Positions 27,394-39,744 of a stretch of 64,000 bases of DNA are shown here, piece by piece (position 1 is the first letter of the stretch; each line of letters opens with the position of its first letter). The DNA is from Aphelenchoides besseyi. Taxonomy: Eukaryota > Nematoda > Chromadorea > Rhabditida > Aphelenchoididae. The translations under genes were made by a program, and so were the position numbers. Under the pieces are notes generated by a model. That model was not told the DNA's origin and searched no databases. It saw nothing but the letters and a program-made list of their open reading frames with translations. The stretch spans positions 5,022,001 through 5,086,000 of the forward strand of contig JAMPIQ010000001.1 of assembly GCA_024699855.1 (NCBI GenBank), given 5' to 3'.

Positions 27394-28018
27394 TCTGTGA
27401 GTTTATGTTGCAATCGAATCAATGGCAATAGTTGTTGTTTTAGGTTTTAAATTCATATCTTTTTTTGTCTTCTGTAAGTTAAATGTTGTTGTCATGGACA
27501 ATAAAATTGAAATGCTGATTCCTATTGGATTGATTAGTTGATAGAACAAACACGACTTAGTCATGAAATCGGTCCGACGGTTTTTATCACAAAGTTTGTG
27601 GAAAACCGGTTGTTCTTGTTGTTTAGTTCAAATTGCGAGTAGAATTAAAGAGAACGTGAGTACTTTAAGGTACTGAAGAATCGTACCAAAGTTTATTGAA
27701 AGTCAAGATTTTCAATGATCGATTTCCATTCTTCTATGGTCGAGCAAATGCTATTTTAGCCATTTGATCACGAACAAATTGCTCTTACCTATAAGACTAA
27801 ACCTCCAGTTGCTTTCAACAAACGATTGAATAAATCGAGTTTATTTCCCTACAAACCTATTAACAAACACTAACAGATCATACGCTTGAGAACAAGAGAT
27901 GAACTGAACGATTAAAGCCCATCGATTTAAAATACCGGTATTTTGAATACTAAATGTTAACTCGAATAAAGACAAAAATCGGGAATGAAGTTAATAACCA
28001 TAACATTCAAAACAAACG
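27394..28018. other. tail-to-tail intergenic gap
   Basis: The gap lies between the 3' ends of ELYS (plus) and the ABHD2-type gene (minus). It holds poly(A) signals for both (27500-27505 plus; a TTTATT near 27840 for minus) and nothing else I can support. Confidence 0.5.
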
Positions 28019-29449
28019 TCAATCCTTGTTGACTACTGATGATTCGTAAGAAGCAACAGCTGCATTGGCCAATTCAACAACAAAACGATCTAACCAAGTG
28101 CAACTGTTTGGCTTCAGACTCCAGCCTTCTAGAAAGCCCAAATGTCCGCCGTGCTTCAAACGAATAAATGCGTGACGTTTGTGTCCTCCACATAACTCTT
28201 CGACTGGACGATAGCAATTTTCCGGAATAATTGGATCGTCGGCTGAATTCAAGAAGATTGTTGGAATTTCAATGTCCGTGATTTTGTGAATGCTAAAACA
28301 AAAATTGTTAATTCGATAACCAACTGCAAGACACCTTGAAGAAGCGTAATACAACTCTCCCAAAGATTTGAAGCCTTGAACTCGACGATTGTACTGCTCA
28401 TCAATGCCAATCATCGAAGTTGCAGCAAATAAACGGCGTTTGTCGACAAGTCCCGATCGAACATGAGGCAAAACTGCTGTGTCGTAGTGACGACGCAGAA
28501 CCCGTTTCACATTCTCAGCTATCACCATCGAGTAGACCCGTTTTCCACCACTCCACGAGTGAAAATGCGGAATGTTGGCGACGTTGTAGCCTTGGCATAC
28601 GGAAAGACCAAGAAGAAAACGAGACTGCGATTCAGGTGGTACCGAACTCAAATACAAGGTGGTCAGATTTGCTCCCATACTAAAGCCAACAGAAATGAAT
28701 TTGGTTTGTGGATACAATTCCATCATCTTCTGATACATCGCAGACAACTCCTCGGTTGATCCATATGAGAAGATACGTGGAGCAGTCAGCGGAACTGTCG
28801 GATCGGCGCCCAAATGATTCAAACAAACACACCGGAAGCCATGACGACGAGCATACGAAACCAAAGTTTTTATGTAATTTGAACTGCTCCAATTGCAAAT
28901 GCCCGGAGCTAACGCAATAGTATACTAAAAAGTAGCGATAAAACAATGCAAGTTAATAACCATTTACATCGCCATTCAGACGTTCATTTGACGGCTCGAA
29001 AACGTCGAATGTAATCGTAGCTCCGTCTTCCAATATAACCGCATGACGTTTATCGTATTTGTATTTACTCAACGACGAATGACTTAACATACCGTAAATA
29101 GCTGTCTAAATTGAAATCTTTGTATTTAATCACAAAGTGATTTTACCATGATATGGCCATTTCGCCCGTAAAGTGTTGGTGGATTGTATTTTTGATAAAG
29201 AATCGGACAGTTGGAGAGAACTTCTTTCAACAGGATCTTCCCATCGTCTTTCTGCTTCGCATTCGGATTCAATGTGATGGTCGGTGGCTCAGTGTAAGAG
29301 AAAACATTCAAGAAGCGAAATATTGGCAACAGAATTAGAATACAACAAGCAATGTTCGGAGTCAAATAGTCGGCCAAAACGGACGCATCGAAATGGATGG
29401 TCTCTATGCTAAACGTTCCGATTCCAAGATCATAGTCGGTAGGGAACAT
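28019..29449 (-). CDS. ABHD2: ABHD2-type monoacylglycerol lipase / alpha-beta hydrolase
   Basis: The gene runs from ATG 29447-29449 to the stop at 28019-28021. The N-terminal part has a membrane helix (NIACCILILLPIFRFLNVF). CPILYQKYNPPTLYGRNGHI follows, matching the CP...YYPP..WG.SGHLQT signature of the ABHD1/2/3 branch. The nucleophile elbow is SVGFSMGAN (family usual G-F-S-M-G-G-N). The catalytic aspartate is in LNSADDPIIP and the histidine in HGGHLGFLEGW. ABHD2 hydrolyses monoacylglycerols at membranes. An upstream segment with a strong donor (CAG|GTGAGT at about 29612) and the acceptor TTTCAG just before the coding start suggest a non-coding 5' exon or a trans-splice site. Confidence 0.85.
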
Positions 29450-29971
29450 TTTGAACGAGTGATCTGAAAGAACAAAATGAAAATACGAGCAGACGAAACG
29501 GTCAAGGACAAAGTACGTCTGAGATAAAATGATGGGCGTAAACAGTTTCCAATCAAAAACAACAATTTTCGTACATAACCCACTGAATAACTTGTTTTTA
29601 CTTCGACTCACCTGAAAGTTACCCAACTGGCCCAGCGCCCGTCCTCAACAACGTTGCTTTGAAGCGTTTTTCCATGGGAACAAAGTGAGTTATCCAGAAG
29701 CTCCAAACCGCATCCAGCTTGTGGAAAGGGCGCAATTTCAAAGTCCAATTTTTGGATTCTTTCTCGTTCATTTCTTCTCGAACAAATGTTATTATAATCA
29801 ACAGGTTTTAGAGCTTCCTCTTCATTTCCGAACACGCGCTTCAGATTGTTTGGCACAAGTGAACACTCAAACTACGGCAACCACGCCGCTCGTTTATAAC
29901 TTCGTTTGATCACCGGACAAGTTTCAACTAACTGAGCACTTTTTTTCCATTATTCTTCCAATTCGTCGGTC
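29450..29971. other. divergent intergenic region with probable non-coding 5' exon
   Basis: This is the head-to-head gap between ABHD2 (minus) and SCOT (plus). Minus strand about 29610-29860 is open and ends in a consensus donor. Its reading frame does not continue into the ABHD2 coding frame, so I read it as 5' UTR. Confidence 0.35.
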
Positions 29972-31882
29972 ATGTATCGGCTTACCTTTGGTGTTTTACA
30001 TCTGAAAAATGCGGTAGAAGATCGAATTCGGAACTTTAATTTCGATCTTATTTTAGCGTCTTCACGTTCCCGCTCGTTTCTTTTCTGCGAAGCGTCAACG
30101 TTCGAACAAAATCTACGAGTCTGCAGAAGAAGCAACTCGTGGAATTGACGATGGATCGAAGCTGCTTGTCGGAGGTTTGATTCGACTGATTGCTCGTAAG
30201 GATTTTTTAGGTTTCGGACTCTGTGGAATACCAGAAAACTTGATCGATGCACTGGTGAAGAGTGGAGTTAAAGAGCTTACGTGTGTTTCGAACAACGCTG
30301 GAATCGATGATGTTGGATTGGGACGTTTGTTAAGGACTCGGCAGGTCCATTTTTCTCATTGAACTATTAGCCCAATATTCCGATTTCAGATTCGAAAAAT
30401 GATCTCATCGTATGTCGGTGAAAACGCAGAGTTTGCTCGTCAGTATTTGGCAGGTGAAATCGAAGTTGGTTTCGGTGTTGTTTACTTTTCGATTGTTCTT
30501 TTTAGTTGGAATTCACACCACAAGGCACGTTGGCTGAACGAATTCGAGCCGGTGGAGCAGGTAAACTGAAATCCTTTTCTCGTGGTAACCAAGTTGTAGG
30601 TGTACCGGCTTTCTTTACACCCACTGGATCGGGAACGTTGATTCAAATCGGCGGTGTGCCGATTCGTTACAGTCGTGAGAAATCGGGAGAAATCGAATTG
30701 GCGAGTTCGGCAAAAGAAACACGGAAAATCAACGGTGTTAACTACGTTATGGAAGAAGCAATCATTGGCGATTTTGCGTTGGTCAAAGCCTGGAAAGCTG
30801 ATAAACACGGGAATCTAGTATTCCGGTAAGTTTAATGTCGTCAACATAGTTGTTACTCTTTTACAGACACACGACCGGCAACTTTAACATTCCAATGGCC
30901 AAAGCATCGAAATGCACGATCGCTGAAGTTGAGGAGATAGTTGAGCCCGGCGAACTTCAACCGCACGAGATTCACGTGTCGTCGATTTACGTCAAACGTT
31001 TGATCGTTGGAAAATCGTACGAAAAGCGAATCGAACGTCTCACCGTCCAATCGGAAGATCAAACTAATGGAGTGAAAACAGAAAAATCTAAAGCCGAAAA
31101 GATTCGTGAAGTGATTGCAAGACGAGCAGCTTTGGAGTTTCGAGATGGAATGTACGGTACGTAGTGAATACGAAGCAATTAGCTGTCGATTTAAGTGAAC
31201 TTGGGTATCGGAATTCCGACGCTGTCGCCCAACTATTTGCCTTCGAACGTTCATGTTTATTTGCATAGCGAGAACGGTGTTATTGGAGTTGGTTCTTATC
31301 CGCGAAAAGGTGAAGAGAATCCGGATCTTATCAATGCGGGCAAAGAAACAATCACATTGCTACCCGGTGCCTCAGTATTCGGATCCGATGAATCGTTTGC
31401 AATGATACGCGGAGGTCACATCGACGTTACACTTCTCGGAGCATTGGAAGTGAATCAGTACGGCGATCTCGCCAATTGGATGATTCCCGGCAAAATGGTC
31501 GGTTGCCTTTGATTGGAAATTGTTTATCGATTAGATTTTAGGTGAAAGGAATGGGTGGTGCAATGGACTTAGTGTCGGCACCGGGATCTCGTGTTGTCGT
31601 GCTCATGGAACATACGGCAAAAGGACGTCCAAAAATCCTGAAAAAGTGCACACTTCCGTTGACTGGCAAAAATGTTGTTCAACGAATCATAACTGAACTC
31701 GTGAGTTTGCTGGTAACATTTCTCTGTACTCCTGAAATTTTCAGGCTGTTTTTGATGTTTGTCCGGAAAGAGGATTGACTTTAATCGAACTTCGTGATGG
31801 TCATACGATTGAGGAAATTCTCGAGTTAACGGAAGCTCCATTTAAAGTATCAGACGATTTAAAGTCTCTACAACAAGCATAA
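29972..31882 (+). CDS. OXCT1: succinyl-CoA:3-ketoacid CoA transferase (SCOT)
   Basis: The gene runs from ATG 29972-29974 to TAA 31880-31882 in about eight exons. The N-terminus ([14 protein letters not shown] and a basic stretch) suits mitochondrial import. The two fused CoA-transferase domains are clear. The first contains [35 protein letters not shown] and ERIRAGGAG. The second contains NLGIGIP, the catalytic glutamate in SENGVIG, and [18 protein letters not shown] activates acetoacetate for ketone-body use in the mitochondrial matrix. One intron is only 39 bp (about 30561-30599), stays in frame and has no stop. Reading through it would insert 13 residues between GGAG and VPAF, where other SCOT proteins have none. 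Confidence 0.95.
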
Positions 31883-32060
31883 TTGTTTCCATTTTGAAAT
31901 TCTAATTGTAAACAAAACTCAATACGGTGACCATTTTCTTTGTGCCTTATAAATCTTACCGCTTGCCGTTGGTCTTTTGGCTGTCTAATAGAGAAGGTCT
32001 TATCACATTGACTATTGACCAGAAAACACACGAATAGTAAATCACGTTTGCAGTTTGATA

Positions 32061-32630
32061 ATGGTGGACAAAACCAGCGAAGCTCAGATCTCGTTCAAGA
32101 CTTCTGATGACCGTACGATTGTTGCAGCTCCCAATTTTGATCGGTATTCCATTCTGCTTTCCGATATTGTGAACCTTCAATTAGAAGGAACAACGCAACC
32201 AATCGAATTGGTTTCCATTAGCAGTAAAGTTCTCAACCATATCAACGATTTCTTAAACAATCTCAACGCCAATTCTTTCAATATTCCAGTCGACGGTTCG
32301 GAAACTGAGTGGCAAGTGTTCACTGTAAGTTGGCATCACTCCCGACACTAATTGCTGTTTAAATTCGTCTAGAACAAGAATCTGGTGCATTACTTGAATT
32401 GGACACGAGACACATCGTCTGAGATGTTAATTTCAGTTGCCAATGCCGCTCAATATCTTCAAATGGATGTCGCTGTTCATTATGCATTAGCGTGTTTGGC
32501 TAATCGGTGCAACGATCTCAACATCCACGATATGCGAAATGTACTGCAGGAGAACGATGATATGGACGACGAAATGAAAACTCAAATCGAAAATCTCAAG
32601 TCGACTGTTCCCGATTTTGATCGTGTGTAA
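32061..32630 (+). CDS. SKP1-like (SKR) protein
   Basis: Two exons run from ATG 32061-32063 to TAA 32628-32630 with one intron (about 32323-32372). The N-terminal half is POZ-like: ISFKTSDDRTIV, PIELVSISSKVLNHINDFL. The C-terminal half resembles the SKP1 dimerisation and F-box-binding region: LISVANAAQYLQMDVAVHYA, LACLANRC, DMRNVLQENDDMDDE. SKP1 proteins bridge cullin-1 and F-box proteins in SCF ubiquitin ligases. Nematodes often carry expanded, divergent SKR sets, and this copy is divergent. The usual final W-C-E-E-K is replaced by a short acidic end. AATAAA (32629-32634) overlaps the stop codon. The acceptor TTTGCAG lies seven bases before the ATG. Confidence 0.75.
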
Positions 32631-32733
32631 ATAAAGCAGATTCTGATGCTAACGATTCAAAACAAGTTTATTTAAAAGGACACGTGTATTGTAATGAAGA
32701 AGAGCATATATACAATCAATGGGCAAGTTTTAG

Positions 32734-33256
32734 CTACAACTCATTTTGACAGACTTCGTTGTACAAGTGATCATAGACTCGCGCTTGACATCTAAAAAGA
32801 AACAGTCAGTGAATGGTATTTTGATTCATGTTATTGTAGAAATTGCTTATATAAAATTTAAGCATTTCAAATGAAAACTTTTTAATGTTTTTATTTAACT
32901 TATCTATTGCATGCATCGGGATAACATTCCGTTCGAAGATATTTGTAGTAACAGATTCTAACAATACGTTTATAATTGAATTTATTGTTAAAAGAGTACC
33001 TGTGATCGAAGCACGGTCCTCGCTCATCACAACTGTCATCTTCGACGTAGTCGGGAGTACCTGAGACAAATGATCAGAAGCTATTCGTTGGCCTGTTACC
33101 TTCGCAACTACTCGCCGGCTGCGGAATACAACGAACTTGACCGTGTGCATTGATGATCGGACGTTCGTATTTGCCACAATTTGCTTTGGCCCACGTGCTC
33201 GTGACTGTAACAGAACAAACAAATACAAGAAGAAGAAGTCCGTTGGTTTTCGTCAT
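32734..33256 (-). CDS. small secreted cysteine-rich protein
   Basis: The gene starts at ATG 33254-33256 with a signal peptide (MTKTNGLLLLVFVCSVTVTS). The mature part begins WAKANCGKYERP and is Cys-rich (RCIPQPASSCEG, DDSCDERGPCFDH, ICYYKYLRTECYPDACN). A further exon, QARVYDHLYNEVCQNEL, ends at TAG 32734-32736. The cysteine-paired exons look like one short secreted domain. The junction between the last two exons lacks a clean GT donor (the sequence reads AATAGATAAGTT), so the C-terminal connection is uncertain. A minus-strand poly(A) signal is at about 32663. I do not recognise the family. Confidence 0.55.
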
Positions 33257-33423
33257 CTTGAACTCGACTGTGACTGATGTCCAACTGCAGTGGAACGTAC
33301 AAAACAAACAGATTCTTCCACTTTTAAGTGAATTGGCGGAGTAAAAGGCGGAGTCTCTTTTATTGCGCAGATTCTCGTGTTTTCGGGCCAAAAAAAGCAA
33401 ATTGAACAAATTGGTGGACTTGG

Positions 33424-34037
33424 CTACGCCCACCGATGAACTTGAATAATTGAAAATAGCCGTTCAATTCGGTGGAACTGCGCACCAGTAAACACGACTA
33501 ATAGACAGGTGAACTCAAAAAGAAACGAACTCATTAGTTTCCATTGAGAAGCGGAAGTAAACTCGGGAAGGCATGTCATGATTAGATTTCCGATGGTCTT
33601 TGCAATAAATTTGATTGCCATTGCAATGAGGAATTCGTCATTGACCAAAAACAAACTCCAATTTGTATCGAAGTGGAATGCGGACAATTGAATGTGGGCG
33701 TTAGTAGATTCAGAAGAGCTCTGGACTTCGATCGGAAAATTGCTCGATACATCCAATTTGTTCGTTTCCATTAAACGTCAGTAAGGGGGCTACAATATAA
33801 CATTCAAAGGTCAGTTCTTACGTAACTCATTTGATATTCTCGCAAATCTCGACCATAAAATGTGTCATTCTGTTGACTTCCACGTCCGAGAATACCACTT
33901 AGTTCGATTAAACCACAGTGTTTTATTGGGCTCTTACAGTAATTACCATAAGAGTAGACGAGCACTTTAAGAGGTCCAGTGGACTGCTCAATAAAAACAG
34001 CGTGTTCGACACTCGTTTTTGCGGACGTGAACATCGC
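33424..34037 (-). CDS. possible two-exon gene, unrecognised
   Basis: Two open segments lie on the minus strand. One begins MFTSAKTSVEHAVFIEQ at 34035-34037 and ends at the donor-like GTAAG near 33826. The other begins METNKLDVSSNFPIEVQ at 33771 and contains a hydrophobic stretch (LMSSFLFEFTCLLVVFTG). The apparent intron between them is only about 32 bp. The second segment has an in-frame TGA just upstream, so they may not be one gene. No domain is recognised. Confidence 0.3.
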
Positions 34038-34150
34038 GCAACACAAATAAAAAACAAAACAAATAAAAACACTGCAACGGCACTCGACAACTCTCGTATG
34101 AAAAAGTGTAATCGAATATGTAATCCAGAAGTTTTTGTGCTGTCGATTTT

Positions 34151-36329
34151 ATGTTCAAATTAAAAGCCTTTGTTCTTATCGTATGTTCTGTTGGACTGGT
34201 GGCTGAACAAAACGGTTAGCGGAGATCTGTCGATTGCTCATTGTTGTTTTAGCTACCAAAAACAACGGCTCCCTTTATCGAGTTAATTTGGAGAAATTGG
34301 ACCAACTGCTCTTGCATGCAACGATCATGTCGCTATTGAAAGTGAGGACCAGTGATCTCCAAACATCGACTTTGTGATTTAGGCCAAGGCGAAGTTTGAA
34401 CTCGAAAAGTTGCCGTTCGTTGAGAGTGTTGTGTTCAATCAATGCTCATCGACAGCCACAAGTTCGAATAGTTTAGCTGAGTGTGTGCGTCGTTTAATCA
34501 ACGAACGTAAAAGACGTGAAATTCATCGACAACAACTTTCGGACTTCTATTCAACTCAACAATTCAACGAAAACAATCGAAATGTTCAGAATCTGACTGT
34601 CAATCGGAAACTCGTTTCTGCTAATCATTTTGATTCCAAAAGTTACTTTGAAACAAAAATCCAACGTCTTCAGTCAAGAAAACGGAACTTGAGGTTGTTG
34701 GGTCGTTACCGTCATTCAACGCGAATTCTATTCAACGGCAAAGCGAATCAACGCAAACGACGATCAGCCAATGGTAACCACTTTTAACTATTCAAAAACC
34801 AAGTTATTTAGCGATCCCCGAATGTTCACAACTCCCGTCTAACGTAGAAAAGCTGCGTAAAATCGAAGAATACTTCCGAATAGCTAGTGATTGTGCCGTC
34901 TACGCCCGTAAGCTCGAGAGAAAAACTGAACGGTAAGAAGATTCATAGAGAAACAATCCTGTTGGTTAGTTTGTTGAATCGCCTGAATGTTTCGGTCAGA
35001 TACCAAAACAGAAACTCGCCGTCTTCGTCAACTGAACGTCAACTTCAATCGTTAGTGGACGACTTCAACTCTCGAACATTGTCGCTTTTATCTCCGAAAA
35101 TCATGAATGTGATTCCAACTAACAGCAAACAAGACGGTCAATCCAAATTCTTTTCTCCGACCTTACTCAGTTTCCATTCGTCAGATGGACTTCTTCCGTT
35201 GCCTCAACTGTTAAAGGTAAGTGTGTCAGCTTTTCAAAAGTCAATCGTTAAAGATGAGCACAACTAGTGAATGTGAGACGATCAGATGGCTCGACTTACT
35301 TTTGGAAATAACTGGTGGAGCTCGTCGTTTAGACGATTTTCTTCGTCTTGCAGGTCCTCAATTTAAGAGATTGAACGAAGGAGTGTTAACAAAAGTTAAA
35401 GAAGTTCATGAAATGGAAGAAATGTTGGAGAACTCGTTGACATTCACACAAAAAAGTCGTCTGAAACGTTTTGGATATACGTCTATGACTGTGAAACAAC
35501 TGCAATTTATCTACAGCAACCAAATGAGTTTGTTTTCGAACATTTGTACCGAAACTTTGAGTTCAGAAGATTCAGATGTTAGTCGTCTATTGATGCAAAT
35601 GCATGTTGATCCCAATGAGAAATGGTTGGAAGAACTTATTTGTGATCTCGCTGAACAGACAGTTAGATTGAATAACACTAATCGTCAAAAACGACAATCC
35701 GATGTAGCAAGTCCTTCAGCTTTTATTAATCAAATTGGAACCGTTGGGATCGTCAACAACTTCATCTTGTCACCCAGAGCTTTTGTAGTGGAGTTAATGC
35801 GTGCTAGAGTTGTTGGAGTAGGAAAACGAACCTTCAATTATAACAGAACAGTAAGCTTTAGATTGATGTGTTAGATCCCAGGGCGTTTGTTGCATCGATT
35901 TTATCACCGGCATTTGTGACAGCGAGAGCATTAAGTCCCAGTGCCTTTCGTCTTTCGGTCTTGAGTCCTTTGACATTCTCTGGAAGTGCACTTGTTCCCG
36001 AAGCGTTCTTAACCTCCGTTTTGTCTCCGGCCACTTTCACTACTCGAGTTTTGGCTCCAGATGCACTATTGGTATCGATTTTAAGTCCCGCTACTGGTTC
36101 TATTCGCGTTCTCTCACCGAGTTATCTTTCCTTGCGAATTCTATCTCCCGCCTTGCTAACTATGGGATTCATGAGCAAAGGTGATTTAAACATGGAGGTT
36201 ATAAACTTCATTCAATTCGTAATTTCATATGCATTTTAGATTCTGTCTCCAAGTTTTCTCAGCATTAACGACCCATTCAGTGACAACTTTACCGCCAGTT
36301 CGGGCGCTTCAACAGTCGATGTTCCTTAA
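34151..36329 (+). CDS. MLT-10-like moulting-cycle protein
   Basis: The gene runs from ATG 34151-34153 to TAA 36327-36329 in about eight exons. The signal peptide is MFKLKAFVLIVCSVGLVAEQ. A basic helical region follows (ECVRRLINERKRREIHRQQ), then a proline/leucine segment (SSDGLLPLPQLLK) and a helical domain (RWLDLLLEITGGARRLDDFL). The C-terminal ~180 residues are a serial repeat of roughly ten residues built on LSPxAF/L (LDPRAFVASILSPAFVTARA, ALSPSAFRLSVLSPLTFSGS). This repeat is the hallmark of the nematode-restricted MLT-10 family, linked to moulting and cuticle remodelling in C. elegans. A secreted, cuticle-associated role is inferred. It is one of the best taxonomic markers in the window. 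Confidence 0.85.
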
Positions 36330-36426
36330 GACTCAGAGGTTTATTCAACAACAGCTTTTATAACAATCGTAAACTTTTCAAATTAATCACTTAACAACAA
36401 AATCAACAACTTTCTATCATAACCAA

Positions 36427-38736
36427 TCAGTAAATAAAAACACCAATTTGACCATCAGCTCCGCCAGTGAGAAGCCACGGCAGAGTCGGATGAAAGACGG
36501 TGCTCAAAATGGCCAAATGCTCTTTGTCTTTCTTGATTTCCTCCTGTTGATGTTTATGTCCAAACAAACGTTTCACGGGCACCAGTTCGTTGTCTTCGGT
36601 GAAATCTTGTGGGCAGCGTGCGTGGTAAACGATCGCCGTTGCATCGTCGGAAACAGTTGCAAGAAGCGGATATTTGCGATGATAACTGAGACCACGAACA
36701 GCAGCTGAATGACTTCGCAACGTCTTCCACGGCTTGTTCGACAACTCCAAATCAATCCACGAGAACACACGATCCAAACCACCAACGAAGATGTTGTTAC
36801 CGTGCGGATCCAATTGGATGCTCGACAACCACTTGGTTCCCGTCGTAATCTTCTTCAGCAGTGTGCATTTAGCCAAATCGTAAAGTCGAATATACTGCAG
36901 AGTTGCAACAAAAAACTGCGGTTTCGTTGGATGAAAGAGCACCTGTTGGACTTGTCCTTTGGGTTTGGAGAATGGTTTCTAAAAACAAATTTGACAGTTG
37001 TCAGAAACATTCAAATACCTGAGAACTACAAGTTGATATCCGATGAATGTAAACAGTTTTTGGTGACGACGTGAAGCCAACAGTGGCAAAGAAGTCGCCC
37101 TTTCTATGCCACGAAACTTGACGAATTTTCTGTAAAACAAACTCAATAATGTAGCAAGACAAAGCACTTACATCGGACATCGTAATTTCGATATCTCCAC
37201 GTCGATTTCGTGTCCATTTTGGTGCCTCGTCATCGTCGTCTTTCGATTGTCCGCCAGTTAAATCCAAATTGGTCAGAAATTCGCGTGTTGTCGATACTCG
37301 TAACTTGTCTCCCGCCTCGACATTCAGTAAAGTTACTGTCGTGTCTTCACAAGCAACAAGAACAAGCGTATATTCTGGATTGGGTGAGTAGGCAACGCTT
37401 GTTACTGGTGCACTCATTTTGAAGATCTTCAGACAACGACCAGTGGGTATGTACCAAACACGAACAGTTGCATCTTCACCGCCCGAAATCAACAGTTCAC
37501 TTCCACCGGATTCAACTGCTAACGAGCGTACTTGTCCAACGTGTCCACGCATGTACTGCAATCAAGAATGAAATAAACTGATTTGAAGACTTACGAATCC
37601 GAGAGTTGTTGGAAACGGTTGAAGGTCTTGAGGATTGGGTAAATCCGGCAACAGATCTTTTGCGTCGACATTCAACTGTAAACATTCTTTTGTTGAAATC
37701 ACTTCCAGATTCTACTTACCTTCATTTTGATCTGACGAGGTGCCAAGTACAAATCCATACAACGTTCGAAACGTTCGCGATAAAAACGCTCGTAAAATGG
37801 AACTTTTCGCAACGCATCGAACTTCTGAGGAATGAAATCCAAACGACGAGCTTTCGGTTCGCTCTCTTCCCACTTTTTTTGCTCGTCTTTGTCCATCAAG
37901 TACTCAGCTGGCGGATTGTAGGATTCGGCGTGAAGAGGAAGCTGCATTTTGGGAGCTGGACAATGAGTTCGAAGACGCGCCAATTCGCGTTTCGATTTCG
38001 GTTCATTATCTTCGGATGCCCATAGATCGTAACTCTGAAATGAAGCCAACGGTCAAAACAGTTGAATTGCCATCACCTCTTCAACTTTCGCTTTTTCTTT
38101 CGGTTTCATTCGTCCACTTTGCATTGCACGAAGAAATCGAGCGACGATTTTGCGTTCGCTTTCACTCGGAATGAACGATCGTTTGTCTTCGGGTTTGTTG
38201 GAAATCGGATGAATCTCTTTCTTGTGAGAAAAAATGTCGTAGAAGGGTTCGTAGGGATTGTAGGTTGGATCTGGATAGCGGTTGGCGCTCATGCTTGTGA
38301 GCTTCTCGACTTGTTCGTCCGTCAAAGTCACATCTGCTCCAGTTTGTTGATCGAAAACTCGACGCCTGTGAAATTCCAATGATTAGCAGTAAAATCGAAC
38401 ATACCAATAGTCGGGATCGTCCATTTTTTCCAGGAACTCGTCAATTTCATTTCGCTTCTTTCCACCTTCCGGTTTCGCGATTCGTTTTCCTGCCAAATCG
38501 TAGCCGATGTGGTCGTATTCTTCGTACCATTGAATTGGGATATTTCCGATGGTATTTCTTAGGTCCTAAGGAATCGAAATCAGAAATAAAAACAAAAAGA
38601 AACTCACGGCTTCGTCATCCGAGTCGACACCGTTTTCCTGGAAAACTTTCCCATTTGTTTTCGGAGTCTTTTCGTCCGCGTGTCTAACATCACCATTCTG
38701 CTTCTTGGATCCCGTTGTAGATTTGCGTTTAGACAT
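36427..38736 (-). CDS. BOP1: ribosome biogenesis protein BOP1
   Basis: The gene runs from ATG 38734-38736 to the stop at 36427-36429. The N-terminus is lysine-rich and acidic ([20 protein letters not shown]). The BOP1N domain includes [39 protein letters not shown] and [20 protein letters not shown], and continues into YNPPAEYL. C-terminal WD40 repeats include [25 protein letters not shown] and [13 protein letters not shown], with a last blade ending [16 protein letters not shown]1 forms the PeBoW complex with PES1 and WDR12 in the nucleolus and is needed for maturation of 28S and 5.8S rRNA. The length and domain order are normal. Confidence 0.93.
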
Positions 38737-38915
38737 TTCGGTGGAAACAACGAACTCAGCGAACTTGTTCGACAGCAGAAACCGGTAGGCTGCCGCGCTT
38801 CCTAATCGATGGCTTCAAACTTTGTTGCAACAACTTTTACTAGCAAATTGTAGTAACAATCTTCGCAATTTAACCGATTGAATTTTCGTTAACTTTTGAG
38901 ATCTTCGTTTCCAGA

Positions 38916-39443
38916 ATGCATATAACTCGAGCATTGTCGCAACGACTAACTGCTCGTTTGTTTACCGACAAGACGGGATTCGGCCCTTATCGACAGCACA
39001 AGAAAGCTCAACACTTCGTTGGAACCGAACCGAGTCCCTTGAAATACCACGTCGTAAGTGTGCAATCTTTTTTTCGTTGTGAATTTGCTGTTTAGCTTCG
39101 TACGAAAGAACCAAACGAACCGTATGGTCTGCAGGGAAACAACCATCTTCAAAAGCAACAAGGAAAAATCCACTCCAAACTGCCGACTCGGGTGTTCATG
39201 AAAAAGGATAAGGTTTATGCTTGGTGCAGTTGCGGTTACAGTGGAAACCAGCCACTCTGTGATGGTACTCATAACACTTATATTGTGCCGCACAAAGACA
39301 TGAAACCGGTTCGCTTTATTCCCGATCGTGACATGGAAGTTTGGTTGTGCAATTGTAAACGAACGAAAAATCGACCGTTTTGTGATGGATCTCATCGGTA
39401 TCTGAAGGACAGTGACACGGACAAGGAAACTCTATTCGATTGA
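38916..39443 (+). CDS. CISD3: CISD3-type mitochondrial CDGSH iron-sulfur protein
   Basis: Two exons run from ATG 38916-38918 to TGA 39441-39443. The N-terminal ~40 residues (MHITRALSQRLTARLF) look like a mitochondrial presequence. Two CDGSH motifs follow: CSCGYSGNQPLCDGTH and CNCKRTKNRPFCDGSH. Each supplies the three cysteines and one histidine that bind a [2Fe-2S] cluster. Two motifs on one chain without a membrane anchor is the CISD3 (MiNT) form, whereas CISD1 and CISD2 have one motif and a helix. A poly(A) signal is at 39478-39483. The acceptor TTTCCAG ends one base before the ATG. NDUFS8 follows 300 bp downstream on the same strand. Confidence 0.93.
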
Positions 39444-39744
39444 TTTCGGTGATTAGATTTTTTGTAAATGTCGTCAAATAAACGATCAAGTATATCCGAC
39501 TGGTGACCTCTGACGAAATGAGCTTCTGTCAGTTTTTATTACAATTGCAACATTCGAATGACTAAGCATCTGTTTCGTAAGATTATAGTTCGTTTGCCAC
39601 AACAGATTTCTCCTCAACCACCGGCTTCTTTGTTCTCGACAAGAAGTTTCCGTTTGGCGTTCTGAACAGAAGCTCGAAGTCAACTGCTTTTGTTTGTCCG
39701 CGATTTCCAGTTGATATTTCAGTTCGTGGATTCGATCAAACGAA

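Noticed and set aside
27041..27428. Minus-strand open frames opposite the ELYS tail
   Set aside because: They mirror the acidic low-complexity coding of ELYS on the other strand.
29608..29856. Minus-strand open frame as an N-terminal coding exon of ABHD2
   Set aside because: Its frame does not connect to the coding frame at the next exon. It is more likely a 5'-UTR exon ending in a good donor.
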